A DNA stretch of 64,000 bases from Dyella monticola (GTDB lineage: Bacteria > Pseudomonadota > Gammaproteobacteria > Xanthomonadales > Rhodanobacteraceae), in contig NZ_QRBE01000011.1 in assembly GCF_003363155.1 (NCBI RefSeq), positions 62,001 through 126,000 on the forward strand, written 5' to 3'. The notes beneath the pieces were generated by a model. The model was not told the origin of the DNA. It saw only the letters and a list, made by a program, of their open reading frames with translations, and did not search any database. Every line of letters starts with the position of its first letter. Positions within the stretch are counted from its first letter, which is position 1. Of this stretch, positions 1 through 9,417 are shown in pieces. The position numbers were made by a program, and so were the translations under genes.

Positions 1-43
1 TCCGCTCAGCAGTAGCCGCGACTTTCGTTACCTCAACTATCCA

Positions 44-1108
44 TCACGACGCCGACCGCTTCCTTACCTTTTCTACCACTTCAGTAATGGCCTGCACGAC
101 CACATCCGGCTTCGCCAGCTGGAGATATTCGGTAGAGCTGTCGATCAAAATCTGCCGACCTTCGCTGGAACGCGCGGCTAGTTCCGCCTGATTGGCCAGC
201 ATGGCCTGGTTGACCTTGGTGCGCTCCGCCAGTGGCAGGCCTGATTGCTCGTTGGTACCGCTTAGTATCACGAATGGCTTGTCGCCAAAATCGAAATGCG
301 TTGCCTGAAAGACCTTTTCCGCCGGAGACAGCGTGTTGTTGGCCGCTGGCGTGGTATCGACATCTTGCGTGTAAATGGCCGACTGCTCGGTTGGACGAGA
401 TAGTTGGGTATCGAGCAAGTGATGCAGTGCTGCATCGTGATGGGGCGGGTCATCCAGGCACGTTGCGTACTGCGACGGTTTGGCGATAAGCGCGCCACGC
501 CGGGCCAGGGTAAGGCAGTCGCGTGCTTGCGCAATATCGCGCTGCTCATCGCTGCGCCATGTAGTCAACCAGGGTTGGTCGAGCACGCTCAGCGCTGATT
601 GGTCCAAGCCGGGGCTGTCCGGATCGATCAACACCATGCCGCCGACTTGTTGGCCATAGGTGGCGGCATAAAAAGCCGCGTAGAGCCCGCCATCCGAATG
701 TCCGACCAGCACGATCGGTCGGCCGATATGCGCGCGATCAAGCAGGCCGTGCAGGTCAGCGATCACATGCATGAGGGTCGTTGGATAAGGCGAAGGATCG
801 CTAAAGCCCATGCCCGCCCGGTCGTAACTGCAAACACGGGTAACGTTGGCAACGCGCGCCTGCACCGCCTGAAAACTGAGGCTGTCATCACCCCCACCCG
901 CCTCCATGACCACCGTTGGCGAGCCGCTGCCCAGGCAGAACAGGTTCAGGCGACGACCATCAGCAAGCGTCACCAAGGTCTGCGGATGCTCGTAGGCTGA
1001 GGTGGGCACCTCGCCTGGCGAAGCGGCGTGCGCATGACCCATGGCGGGGGCGCCCGCGAGAAAGCAACCCAGTACCAGGGCGTTTGCACGCTTCAAGCTT
1101 ACGGACAT
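44..1108 (-). CDS. Secreted alpha/beta-fold hydrolase with an apparently lost catalytic histidine
   Basis: 354 residues. The ATG at 1108 is chosen because AAGGGGA lies just upstream and a signal peptide follows (about residues 1-28, ending AHA). The fold is an alpha/beta hydrolase: an oxyanion-type stretch EAGGGDDSLS (69-78), CSYDRAGMGFSD, and the nucleophile elbow GHSDGG with Ser138, then VLIDPDSPG. Family members normally carry the catalytic His near the C-terminus in a context like SGHYIQL. Here the matching stretch is STEYLQL, so Glu stands where His is expected. The protein may be inactive or use another residue. It is probably periplasmic; the substrate is unknown. Divergent from the serine hydrolase gene at 1455. 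Confidence 0.85.
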   Translation of the reverse strand: MSVSLKRANALVLGCFLAGAPAMGHAHAASPGEVPTSAYEHPQTLVTLADGRRLNLFCLGSGSPTVVMEAGGGDDSLSFQAVQARVANVTRVCSYDRAGMGFSDPSPYPTTLMHVIADLHGLLDRAHIGRPIVLVGHSDGGLYAAFYAATYGQQVGGMVLIDPDSPGLDQSALSVLDQPWLTTWRSDEQRDIAQARDCLTLARRGALIAKPSQYATCLDDPPHHDAALHHLLDTQLSRPTEQSAIYTQDVDTTPAANNTLSPAEKVFQATHFDFGDKPFVILSGTNEQSGLPLAERTKVNQAMLANQAELAARSSEGRQILIDSSTEYLQLAKPDVVVQAITEVVEKVRKRSAS

Positions 1109-1454
1109 AGTCCCCTTTCCTTTGGCGTGAAAAGTCCCGCCTGTCGGTATGACCATTATCTCCGCGCCGGGCTGCGGGCGTTCACCCGTGCTGTCGCTTC
1201 GACCCAGGTCCCAAGCCCAGGCCCCAAGGGCATCAAACTCCATTTCGCCCATGGAGCCTGCCTGCACTTAGTGAAGTGCCTGGCGCTGGCTGCCCCAGGT
1301 GGATATCCCGGCATTTCTGCAGGGCCCCAAAAACGGGTAACCGCCCTACCAACGCGTCCTGGAAAGCCGTACAGCGGTACGGATCGGCCGGATCGGACGA
1401 CCGGATCGCTTCGGACCGGCATTCTGCGGCCATCTTTGTACTGGAGGTCGCCCT
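1109..1454. promoter_or_regulatory. Divergent intergenic region with three CGGATCG repeats
   Basis: About 345 bases between two divergent genes for secreted hydrolases. No credible gene is seen. Around 1380-1408 the heptamer CGGATCG occurs three times in the same direction, some 50-75 bases before the GTG at 1455. This could be an operator for the right-hand gene but no regulator can be named. Confidence 0.35.
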
Positions 1455-2867
1455 GTGAAGCTCGTTCGATACATCCTGTCTGGACTGTGTGTGCTCGCCC
1501 TCGCCGGTTGCGTTCTTGTGTGGCATTACCGAGAGGCCTTACATGTCGCGGCCGGCTCGGTCAGCCAGTCGTTGTGCGCGGCGGCATTCGTGTCACATGT
1601 CGATCCGGACCGCGTCTACGCGGAGGAACAACGGCCGCTTATGGGTGGCATCGCCTGGGCGGTGCGCTACACCGTAGACCGTTCCCACGATGAGGTGCGA
1701 AGCAGCGTGCTGGGCTTATTCGGTGGCCTATCAAGATACCGCGAAGGCTTGGGCTGTGTGCTCTTGCTGGGTGACGATCTGGCCGCACAAGCGGAAGAAC
1801 TCACGCAGGACCCGACGCCGGATGCGTTTGGCCCGCGCGTGGTCGCGCCGGCTGATCCGGCCCTGGAGGCGGCGCTGACGCTCGCGTTTGCCGAACCGGA
1901 TCCCTCCCATCCACGTTCGACCAAGGCGGTCGTGGTGCTGCACGATGGCCAGCTGATCGCCGAACGCTACGCGCCGGGTTACGGGCCGGAAACGCCGATC
2001 TGGGCGCATTCGATCACCAAGTCGATCACGCAAGCGCTCATTGGCATTCTCGTGCGTCAGGGCCGCTTGCAGGTGAATCAGCCAGCGCCGCTCGCGGCGT
2101 GGGCCTCGGCCGCCGACCCGCATCACGCGATTACGGTCGATCAACTGCTACGCATGGATAGCGGCCTGCCTTTTGACGAAACCGATGGGCCGGTGAACCT
2201 TGCCACGCATATGTGGTTTCTGGAGCCGGACACAGCCGCCTTTGCCTCACATGCGGCACTCACCCACGCACCGGGTACTGTATGGGGCTACAGCAATCTT
2301 AGCTATGCGTTGCTATCGAAATTGATTGGCGATGCCACGGGCCATACGGCGGCAGGCGCAGAGAACTTCGCGCGCAGAGAATTGTTCGCGCCAGTGGGGA
2401 TGAATCACACCGTGATCGAAACGGATGCGCATGGAACGTTGCTCGGTTCGGGCTTTATGTATGCGTCCGCGCGTGATCTTGCCCGCTTCGGCCAGCTCTA
2501 TCTGGATGAAGGTGTCGTGGACGGCAAGCGCATTCTTCCCGAAGGCTGGTCTGCATACGCCCATTCCCAGACATTGGACACCGGCTACGGCGCGGGCTTT
2601 TGGACCAATCTGGTCAATACGGGCAGCGTACCGATATGGAATGCGCCATGGGGTATACCGCAGTTACCCAAAGACATGTTCTACGCACGCGGTGCGTTCG
2701 GCCAATACATCATCATCGTGCCGTCCGAACATTTGGTCGTCGTGCGCATGGGGCTTAGCGTATACAACAAAGGTACCGGCATCGGCGATGCCACCGCTGC
2801 AATCATCGCCGCGCTGCATCACGAAGCACCGAGCGCTTTGGCCATCAGTCAATCGGCCCGGCACTAG
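1455..2867 (+). CDS. Serine hydrolase of the class C beta-lactamase family
   Basis: 470 residues from a GTG start preceded by GGAGG with good spacing. The N-terminus MKLVRYILSGLCVLALAGC is a hydrophobic signal or anchor and contains a lipobox-like LAGC at about residue 19, so a lipoprotein is possible. The catalytic domain begins near residue 125: SxxK is Ser186-Ile-Thr-Lys189 and the YSN motif is Tyr279-Ser-Asn281. This family includes beta-lactamases, DD-peptidases and esterases; the sequence does not settle the substrate. The 3' end overlaps the convergent AraC gene by 23 bases. No mutation of the SxxK or YxN motifs is visible. Confidence 0.88.
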   Translation: MKLVRYILSGLCVLALAGCVLVWHYREALHVAAGSVSQSLCAAAFVSHVDPDRVYAEEQRPLMGGIAWAVRYTVDRSHDEVRSSVLGLFGGLSRYREGLGCVLLLGDDLAAQAEELTQDPTPDAFGPRVVAPADPALEAALTLAFAEPDPSHPRSTKAVVVLHDGQLIAERYAPGYGPETPIWAHSITKSITQALIGILVRQGRLQVNQPAPLAAWASAADPHHAITVDQLLRMDSGLPFDETDGPVNLATHMWFLEPDTAAFASHAALTHAPGTVWGYSNLSYALLSKLIGDATGHTAAGAENFARRELFAPVGMNHTVIETDAHGTLLGSGFMYASARDLARFGQLYLDEGVVDGKRILPEGWSAYAHSQTLDTGYGAGFWTNLVNTGSVPIWNAPWGIPQLPKDMFYARGAFGQYIIIVPSEHLVVVRMGLSVYNKGTGIGDATAAIIAALHHEAPSALAISQSARH

Positions 2868-3960
2868 CGTGATAGCGGCGGTAGTTGCTGGGCGTGTCGC
2901 CGACATGACGTTTGAATGCGGCATTGAAGGTTGACTTCGATGTAAAGCCGCACGCATAGGCAAGGTCGAGGATCGTGCGCGGTTCTGCTGCATCAGCCAG
3001 CCGTTCGCGCACGGCCTCGACGCGCAATCGATTGATGTAATCGCAGAAGCTGCCACCCAGGCGTCGATTGATCACCGTCGACACCAGATATTCCGGATAG
3101 CCACTGCTCTTGGCAACCCGGCCGATGGTCAGCGCCGGCTCACGATAAAGCGCCATGTCGCCGCTCATCAGTTGCGTCAGGCGAGCTTCCACGTCCTTAT
3201 AACGCGTGGTGTCCGCTGTGGTATCCGTTTCAGCTTCCTCGCGCGCCGAACGCATCAATGGTTCTGCGGGCACGGGCGGTTGCTCCAGACTGAACCAGCC
3301 AACCATGCATACCCATGCTGCAACCAGCCCGAACAACAAGCCGTAGTTGAACACCGGCAGATAGGTCACGGCCTGCACGATGGCCACGCTCCAGATCGCT
3401 ATCTGGAAACCGCCCATGGCATCGATCCAACGCAACGACAGGCGATCGGCATCCGATCGGCGCTCGCGCAACCGGTGTCGATATCCGCGCATCAGCCACA
3501 GTGCGGCGACAACGTAGGAAAGGCTGTAGAGGAACAATGGCACATCGAACCAGGCACCGATGGCGCGTTCACCGGCAATCCAACGTTGTGATAACGCTTG
3601 CACTTGCGCGTCAGTGGCGACAAAAACGTAGCCATTGAGTACAAGCATGACGATGAAGCCGGCCAGGTGAACGACATCGCGTGCGCGAAATCCCTGGCCC
3701 TCGACCATGGCTCGCACGTAGAGATAGAACAAGCTTCCATAAAGAAACGGAAACAACGCGACGAAACGGTATGCGCGAAACCATTCCGACGAAAGCAAAT
3801 GCCAGTAAACCGCCTTCACCGCCAAATCCAGTCCCGTCAAACCCAACCAGACCGCCAACAGGCGATTGGCAGGGCGATTCGCCGGCCGCCGCCACAAAGT
3901 CATCGCCAATAAGGCAGCCTGAACGGCTCCGGCAATGTAAACGAATATCCAAAAGTTCAT
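2845..3960 (-). CDS. AraC-family regulator with N-terminal membrane domain
   Basis: 371 residues. The first ~220 are strongly hydrophobic with about six to seven predicted membrane segments, and a C-terminal AraC/XylS helix-turn-helix domain follows (about 260-365; motifs TIGRVAKSSGYPEYLVSTVI and ILDLAYACGFTSKSTFNAAFKRHVGDTPSNYR). This is the known layout of membrane-anchored AraC regulators. It may sense a membrane or periplasmic signal and control the convergent or nearby hydrolase genes, but that is inference from position. The start ATG opens directly into the first membrane segment. Confidence 0.88.
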   Translation of the reverse strand: MNFWIFVYIAGAVQAALLAMTLWRRPANRPANRLLAVWLGLTGLDLAVKAVYWHLLSSEWFRAYRFVALFPFLYGSLFYLYVRAMVEGQGFRARDVVHLAGFIVMLVLNGYVFVATDAQVQALSQRWIAGERAIGAWFDVPLFLYSLSYVVAALWLMRGYRHRLRERRSDADRLSLRWIDAMGGFQIAIWSVAIVQAVTYLPVFNYGLLFGLVAAWVCMVGWFSLEQPPVPAEPLMRSAREEAETDTTADTTRYKDVEARLTQLMSGDMALYREPALTIGRVAKSSGYPEYLVSTVINRRLGGSFCDYINRLRVEAVRERLADAAEPRTILDLAYACGFTSKSTFNAAFKRHVGDTPSNYRRYHASAGPID

Positions 3961-4123
3961 AGGGCACCGGCGAGCAAATACCTTCGTCTTATGACGCGCG
4001 CGGCTATCTTAGCCAAGTGCGATGCGAGACCGGTGCTTGTCATCTGCGCAAGGAATCCCCATGGGTACTTCGTATATGACCGGGAAGAGCCAACTGCGAC
4101 CGCGTAAGTTATAGAGCTGTCAC

Positions 4124-5359
4124 CTATGGAGTGACCGGTGCGATCTTCAACAAGGTACCGTTGCGGTCTTCGGTTACCAACACGCTGCCATCCTGCATTT
4201 CCGCCACTGCCACAGGCGCCCCCATCGGATGATCGCCCGGTGCATTGTTCCAGCCCCATACCAGATCCTGCGGTTCGCCGCGCGGGTGAAACTTCTCGTC
4301 GAGGTCCAGGCTAACTATACGGTGCCCTAGATCGCGATAGCCGTGGTAGCCGATGATCAGATGGTGATGCTGCCCCGGCAAGGCACGACCGCGGTAGATG
4401 AGCATGCCAAGCGGTGCAGCATGAGGCGGCAATAGGCGTGTTGGTGCCGTTTTCTTACTGCAATCGTATTGGGGGTTTTCGGGGCTAGGCCGATTGTTGT
4501 CGAAACAATAGGGCCAACCGTAATCGGCGCCGGCAACCAGATAGTCAAGCGTATCGTGTGGAAGATCGTCATCGGAAAGCTTGGGATCTATTGCATTGAT
4601 CGCATCGCGTGCGTTGACGGCATCGATGACCTGATTGCCCGGACTCACCACCAGTGCCATGCTGTTTCGAAGGCCCCGCGCAAATACCGGCAGCTGCGTT
4701 GCATCAAGTGGCTTATCCGGTCCTAACTTGGCGCGAAGCACTGACCCGCGTGGCGGTGTTTCCTGCGTTTCGGGGCATATCGTTGGCCGCGATGGATGTC
4801 CGATGTCCTGGTCACAATTGTCGCTGGCACTTCCCACATTGATATATAGCGAACCGTCGAGCGCTAGCGCCATCGCGGGAAGCGGGTGGCGGCCGGTAGT
4901 GGGAAGGTTCACCACCACATCCCGCGACGTTGCAGCCGGGTCGTCTGCATTGGGGTCGACGCTGACAATGCTACCGGCCACGCCAATTAACAGCCGCTTG
5001 TTTGGCATCGCGATAATCGCGTTGGGCCGGTCGAGTCCGGTGAGTATTACCTGAGGACGCTGGTTACCACGTAACCTAAAAAGACGACCTTTGCCGGCCA
5101 CCCAATCCCCATTGTCGACGACGTAAATATCGCTACCAAGCGTCGCCACGCCGCGTGGGAACCCGAGATGTTGCGCCACCAGGCCAACGCAGGTTCCCGG
5201 GGCGCTCTGAAGGTTCACGCGTGGATAGCCGCCGCACACGCCCGAAGTCTGATAATTCTCGTGCGCATGCGCGGGAGGCGCAGTACCAAGCGCGAAGGCA
5301 GCGCACGCAACAAGACCACCAAGAAAGTGACGCCAACCATCGATAGTATGACGATTCAA
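4124..5359 (-). CDS. Secreted glucose/sorbosone dehydrogenase-type beta-propeller protein
   Basis: 411 residues from a TTG codon; AGGGGG sits five bases upstream, and no ATG gives a better start. A signal peptide ends near APPAHA (residue ~32). Propeller signatures are GFPRGVATLGSDIYVVDNGDW, LDRPNAIIAMPNKRLLIG and ADYGWPYCFDNN, the last typical of the PQQ-dependent aldose/L-sorbosone dehydrogenase family. No CxxCH haem motif is present, so electrons would leave through another carrier if it is an active quinoprotein. Probably periplasmic. It lies 62 bases after the next upstream gene and may be cotranscribed with it. Confidence 0.8.
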   Translation of the reverse strand: MNRHTIDGWRHFLGGLVACAAFALGTAPPAHAHENYQTSGVCGGYPRVNLQSAPGTCVGLVAQHLGFPRGVATLGSDIYVVDNGDWVAGKGRLFRLRGNQRPQVILTGLDRPNAIIAMPNKRLLIGVAGSIVSVDPNADDPAATSRDVVVNLPTTGRHPLPAMALALDGSLYINVGSASDNCDQDIGHPSRPTICPETQETPPRGSVLRAKLGPDKPLDATQLPVFARGLRNSMALVVSPGNQVIDAVNARDAINAIDPKLSDDDLPHDTLDYLVAGADYGWPYCFDNNRPSPENPQYDCSKKTAPTRLLPPHAAPLGMLIYRGRALPGQHHHLIIGYHGYRDLGHRIVSLDLDEKFHPRGEPQDLVWGWNNAPGDHPMGAPVAVAEMQDGSVLVTEDRNGTLLKIAPVTP

Positions 5360-5421
5360 ACCAACCCCCTGTCCACTCTAAAAATGTATTCATCGCTCAC
5401 CGACAGTTTCGGGTCGGCAAG

Positions 5422-7614
5422 TTACCGTGACGCGTACTTCTTCCAGCCAAGACGCGCCGCACGCGGAAAATCCGGCTGAGGACAAATTTGCCCGAACTTG
5501 TTGGCCCATGGCACGTACGCGCCATGCTTGATATAGAGGCGATACGTATAGGCAAACGCCGCAGTGGGATCATGATCGTCGACCGCCGGCGCCTGATGCA
5601 TCCAGTGAGCAGCGTGGCAGAGAATGGCGGCATAGGCTTGCGATCTGGGCGGAACGAGCTGTGACGCCTTGAGTGCTTCGTTATAAGCCGCGTACCAATG
5701 CCGATCGCGCAGATATTGCACATGGCTCAGTGCCGTCACGCGTGCAGCCTCCGCGGGCGACACGCCGGGAAACTGATACGTCGGTTCGCCTCGATGGGTC
5801 AGGTCCGGATCGCCGCCGAAAATGCCGTAGTAATGGACGCGCGTCAACAACGCAATCGTATACCACGCCTGCGCGCGTGCGACGCGCGAGGTGCTGTTCG
5901 CGATCTCGTCTTTCGCACTTACATACGCTTGCATTAACTGCAATTGGGTACGCGATTTTTCGGGACCGTCTTGCGAAAGGTCTTCCACGTAATCGCCACC
6001 TTTCGGGTTGGCATACCGAAGTGCCAAATGAATACGCCCTTCGCGAATAAGTCGTCTGGCTAACGTCGACCTTAAATCGTTGCCGTACGCGTCGTTGGTT
6101 TTGCCCGTGGCATGTGAATCGACAAAAGCAATCAACTCCGGCGTTGTCAAAATGCCATCGGCGATATAGTCGAGCTCGCCTTGGTTGTCTACGAAAAGAC
6201 CTTGCCGTTCGCACGCAAGGATATTACTCATCGCCAACTCAAACTCGCCTCGCGCTCGTTCCAGTTGTGTCAGCTCCTTGCAAACACCTTCGACGTTGAA
6301 CTCCGACAGCCCGCTGGGAGCAGCCTTCCAGGTGTCGGTGCCGGTCAGCTTGCGTGCGTTCACCAGCGCTTGTTCTGCGGACTCCAATTTGCCGTCAGCG
6401 AGATCAAGTTTTGCGCGGAGCCGCCAGGCCAATGCGCTCATTTGTCCGGCCAGCAGTTTACGCGCAAAAGCGAGATCGTTGACCCGATAAGCCAAGGCAG
6501 CCAGATGATCGGGAGCTGCGATCTCGTTGGCGGGCCAAGTCCTGGCGGTGTCCAGAATCGGCTTGATGCCCGATATGCTGTAGAGCGCTGGAGACGATGG
6601 CCGATTCGTAGCGGCGTCCGTGTAATTGGTATAGACCAGCTGACTGATGTCGCCGTTGTCATTGATGGCGAGTGCGTAGTCCACAAGGAGCTTCTGCACC
6701 AGGGGTTGATGCTCGGCATTGGACATGGAATTCGCTTCGCCGTAGAGCGCCTGTGCAACCCACTTCAGCGATGCCACGGCTTGCGTCGATCCGTGGCTCG
6801 CTTGTTCGGCATAAAGCTCGACAGCTCCTGGAACGTCGCCACGTGCCCGCACCAGACGAGCCTGCTCACCGAAACTCGACACGGCCAGCCCCTGCGGATC
6901 AGGCATGCCTTCTTTGGCCAAGGTACGCGTCAACACAAACGCGTCTTCCGCCTTGGCTTCGTCTCCAGTCGCCCCACGAAGCGCCAAAGACCTACCCAGC
7001 ATATAGGCCGCATCGACGCCTCTAAAACGCTTCGGGTCGTCGGGCAACTTCAACAGGGCTTCAAAACGGGAGATAGCGCGATCGAGCGCCACCTTCTTTT
7101 CAGCAGGCGTGGCATCGCCGGCCGGAACCGACGAGCCGGGTACAGGGCCTTTATATGGATCGACCACATTGGGATGCGCGAGGCGAAAATCCATCGCACC
7201 GGCGATGTACGTACGAATCGCGATTGGCAAATCTTTTCCTGCCGCATACGCCGCATCCCCGTCTGGAGCAGATCGCATGGCTTGGACTTCCGAACGCAGG
7301 TTGGACGGAACGCCGTCGTAATCCGCTTCAGCCGTCTTTTTCTCAAAGTCGGGATAGGACACCCCAGGGAAAAATTGACTGGCATTCCTCATGTCGCCGT
7401 CTTGAAGTTCGACATCAACCAGCCCATCGCGGGGAGCTGGCAGAAGGTTTATCGCTTCAAAATCAAACCCATTGTAGGGCGGATATCGTAAAAAGCCTTC
7501 CGGCAGATACGGCTTTTTCGATGCCGCACACGCGCCGGAACACCAGGCCAAAAACAACAAAAGGACGGCACCACGCCACACGCTGCTCGTCCTTGAGGAC
7601 ACGTAACCGTTCAA
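5422..7614 (-). CDS. Large exported protein of unknown function, helical-repeat-like
   Basis: 730 residues. TTG start at 7614 preceded by AAGGGGAA; a GTG at 7602 is the alternative. The N-terminus is a signal sequence (hydrophobic LLLFLAWCSGACAA), and the Cys in SGAC could be lipidated although the lipobox is poor. The body is rich in Ala, Leu and short helix pairs, with many TPR-like stretches (for example AKAEDAFVLTRTLAKEG and ESAEQALVNARKL), and ends in an aromatic-rich segment. No enzyme motif is recognised. The arrangement suggests a periplasmic or membrane-attached scaffold. It is upstream of the sorbosone-dehydrogenase-like gene in the same direction. Confidence 0.75.
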   Translation of the reverse strand: MNGYVSSRTSSVWRGAVLLLFLAWCSGACAASKKPYLPEGFLRYPPYNGFDFEAINLLPAPRDGLVDVELQDGDMRNASQFFPGVSYPDFEKKTAEADYDGVPSNLRSEVQAMRSAPDGDAAYAAGKDLPIAIRTYIAGAMDFRLAHPNVVDPYKGPVPGSSVPAGDATPAEKKVALDRAISRFEALLKLPDDPKRFRGVDAAYMLGRSLALRGATGDEAKAEDAFVLTRTLAKEGMPDPQGLAVSSFGEQARLVRARGDVPGAVELYAEQASHGSTQAVASLKWVAQALYGEANSMSNAEHQPLVQKLLVDYALAINDNGDISQLVYTNYTDAATNRPSSPALYSISGIKPILDTARTWPANEIAAPDHLAALAYRVNDLAFARKLLAGQMSALAWRLRAKLDLADGKLESAEQALVNARKLTGTDTWKAAPSGLSEFNVEGVCKELTQLERARGEFELAMSNILACERQGLFVDNQGELDYIADGILTTPELIAFVDSHATGKTNDAYGNDLRSTLARRLIREGRIHLALRYANPKGGDYVEDLSQDGPEKSRTQLQLMQAYVSAKDEIANSTSRVARAQAWYTIALLTRVHYYGIFGGDPDLTHRGEPTYQFPGVSPAEAARVTALSHVQYLRDRHWYAAYNEALKASQLVPPRSQAYAAILCHAAHWMHQAPAVDDHDPTAAFAYTYRLYIKHGAYVPWANKFGQICPQPDFPRAARLGWKKYASR

Positions 7615-8143
7615 AGTTTTCCCCTTGAGCGCTGCCCTCGCCGACAGCGCTACATCATGAAAATGATGTATGTCGCCAAATCCGAATATATGCCGCCATC
7701 CATTAGGCGCTTCAAATATAGCAATTTAAAGTCCCTGTCGAGGCATCTCGCAGGCCCGTTCGGATGCGGTATCTGCCACAGACCGAAAGCGATGTTCACT
7801 TTGGGTTGCGACTCCATGCGGTCGATGCAACACCTTGTTGAAGTCGTTCGGCTGAAGTCGCCGCCAAGAGCGGGCTCTCTACGTTTATAGACGCGTGCTT
7901 ATCGCTCGATGACCCAATAGCGTCTACCCACCATTGCCACATGCCTTCTTGATTCCACCGTCACTCGTTCTCCTGGCATCAGTGGTTGCCCGATATCGAC
8001 TGCGGAAGTGATTAAGAACATCGGTCGATACGTCCCTGATATCACTGGTGTCGACTTTCGATGGATTCCGGTCGCTTACTTGGGCTGTCGGATCAATTGT
8101 CCTGCTTCACAATATAGATGCGGCAGCGTTGAAGTCCGCGATG
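7615..8143. other. Gene-poor region next to a transposase relic
   Basis: About 530 bases without a convincing gene. A 40-codon open frame on the minus strand (8021 to 7899, reading MFLITSAVDIGQPLMPGERV at its start) has protein-like composition but lacks a clear ribosome site. It may be the tail of a decayed gene, since an upstream in-frame stop lies just beyond. Nothing else is recognised. Confidence 0.35.
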
Positions 8144-8358
8144 GCAAGGATCCATGAACGTGGGGTAGGGTGTCGCCGGCTGCTTCGGGAAGCTCGGTGC
8201 AAGTAGGCCGAGCCGAGTTGCGAGATCGGCATGGAGCGGTATGGTGGTGCCCGCCACTGCGCGAGGCAACTGCAGGCGCTAAATTATTGCGTGAAGCTGG
8301 TCGCGCTGCAGTTCGTGAAGCCCTAGGTAAAGAGCAACACAAACGACGCCATGTTTAG
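8144..8358 (+). pseudogene. Decayed IS110-family transposase fragment
   Basis: Translating the plus strand in the frame of the ATG at 8231 gives IGMERYGGARHCARQLQAL, then VALQFVKP, a stop, and VKSNTNDA. This matches the conserved N-terminal block of IS110/IS1111 transposases (IGMEACGGAHxWARxL then QFVKPYVKxNKND). The frame carries at least two internal stops (8204 and 8324), and neither the catalytic C-terminal half nor the element ends can be found. It is therefore a relic of an insertion. The fragment ends against the small minus-strand gene at 8355, whose stop codon overlaps it. Confidence 0.7.
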
Positions 8359-8576
8359 CTCGGCTTGACCCACGTCGATTCAATATCGTCCTTTACGGCT
8401 TCGTCAATGTCCGTCACGGGGATACCTTTAAGTTCGTCAATGCGGCCATGCCGCATCCCGTAGAAATGACCGCCGAGCCTGTAGGTGGCCGTCCATGTGA
8501 CCCGATCGGGGTTTGCATGTTGGTAGTCGCCTTCATACGTAAACCCATTCTTTGTCTTCCCAGAAACGACGGCCAT
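8355..8576 (-). CDS. Small hypothetical protein
   Basis: 73 residues, start MAVVSGKTKNGFTYEGDYQH, preceded by TGAGGGC at normal spacing. Composition is soluble and mixed, with a beta-rich first half (TWTATYRLGGHFYGMRHGRI) and an acidic helical end (TDIDEAVKDDIESTW). No family is recognised. It borders the IS110 relic, so it may be part of a small acquired patch. Confidence 0.55.
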   Translation of the reverse strand: MAVVSGKTKNGFTYEGDYQHANPDRVTWTATYRLGGHFYGMRHGRIDELKGIPVTDIDEAVKDDIESTWVKPS

Positions 8577-8970
8577 TGTGTTGCCCTCAGTTAGCTCACC
8601 AATCAGCTTATTCCTTTATCGAGACCAAAGGGATGCTGGCAAGCGATCTAAGGTTCGACTTGCATTGACGTGCGCAGTTCTTCCTAAAAATCACGCCATC
8701 ACGTTACGCCGAGCTAACAACTGTAAGCGCATGCTGGCAAAGCGCCGGGAAAGTAGACCTTCTCCTTGGCAGGCGTCTCAGCCGAGCGGTTCTCTCCCCT
8801 AACGCCAACTGAGTGCTGCCCCGATTTCTACTTTGGGGCTGCGGTTTTGCGCGCTAAAAATCCGCCATGCGGATTACGTGTTGGACACGGTTCGGTAAAC
8901 TTCAGTTTGAGACACTGGTCAACGTCGGCTGCCTCGGGGCCTCAAGCGGACTATTTTCGCAGGAGAGGTC
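8577..8970. other. Intergenic region upstream of the FAS1 gene
   Basis: About 390 bases between divergent genes. No gene is seen. A short perfect stem, AATCCGC-CAT-GCGGATT at 8859-8875, lies about 95 bases before the FAS1 start. It could be an operator but is too short to be sure. Confidence 0.3.
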
Positions 8971-9417
8971 ATGATTACCCAGGTGAACAACCACAAATCG
9001 CATTACACCCTTGTTGATCTGATTGACTCAAGCGGCCCATTCACCATATTGAGAAGGGCGCTGGATATCGCAGGGCTTAGCGTAATGCTGAGTGCCTCCG
9101 GCCCCTACACATTATTTGCTCCGAACGACAGAGCATTCGCCAAGCTGCCAAAGGGAACCGTTGAGCATTGGCTAAGAGCGGAAAACAGGAGCGACTTACT
9201 TTCCGTACTCAAATATCACATCTTTCCCGGCCTCGCCTCTTCCGCGGACGTTGGCACCATGTCACACCCTAAAATGTTGCAGGGTCAAGCCACCTTCATC
9301 ACCAAGGAAGGAGACAGGATCAGGATCGATGGTTCGAATCTGATCGGGGTGGATATGGTGTCCAGCAATGGCGTCATTCATATGATCGACACCGTCATGC
9401 AGCCCTGGCATGAGTGA
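8971..9417 (+). CDS. FAS1 (fasciclin) domain protein
   Basis: 148 residues, ATG preceded by AGGAGAGG. Nearly the whole protein is one FAS1 domain: the H1-like block SGPYTLFAPNDRAFAKLPKG (about 43-62), a central LLSVLKYHIFPG, and the closing NGVIHMIDTVMQP. Bacterial FAS1 proteins are usually secreted adhesion modules, but this one has no signal peptide, so it would stay in the cytosol unless exported another way. No partner gene is adjacent. Confidence 0.88.
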   Translation: MITQVNNHKSHYTLVDLIDSSGPFTILRRALDIAGLSVMLSASGPYTLFAPNDRAFAKLPKGTVEHWLRAENRSDLLSVLKYHIFPGLASSADVGTMSHPKMLQGQATFITKEGDRIRIDGSNLIGVDMVSSNGVIHMIDTVMQPWHE

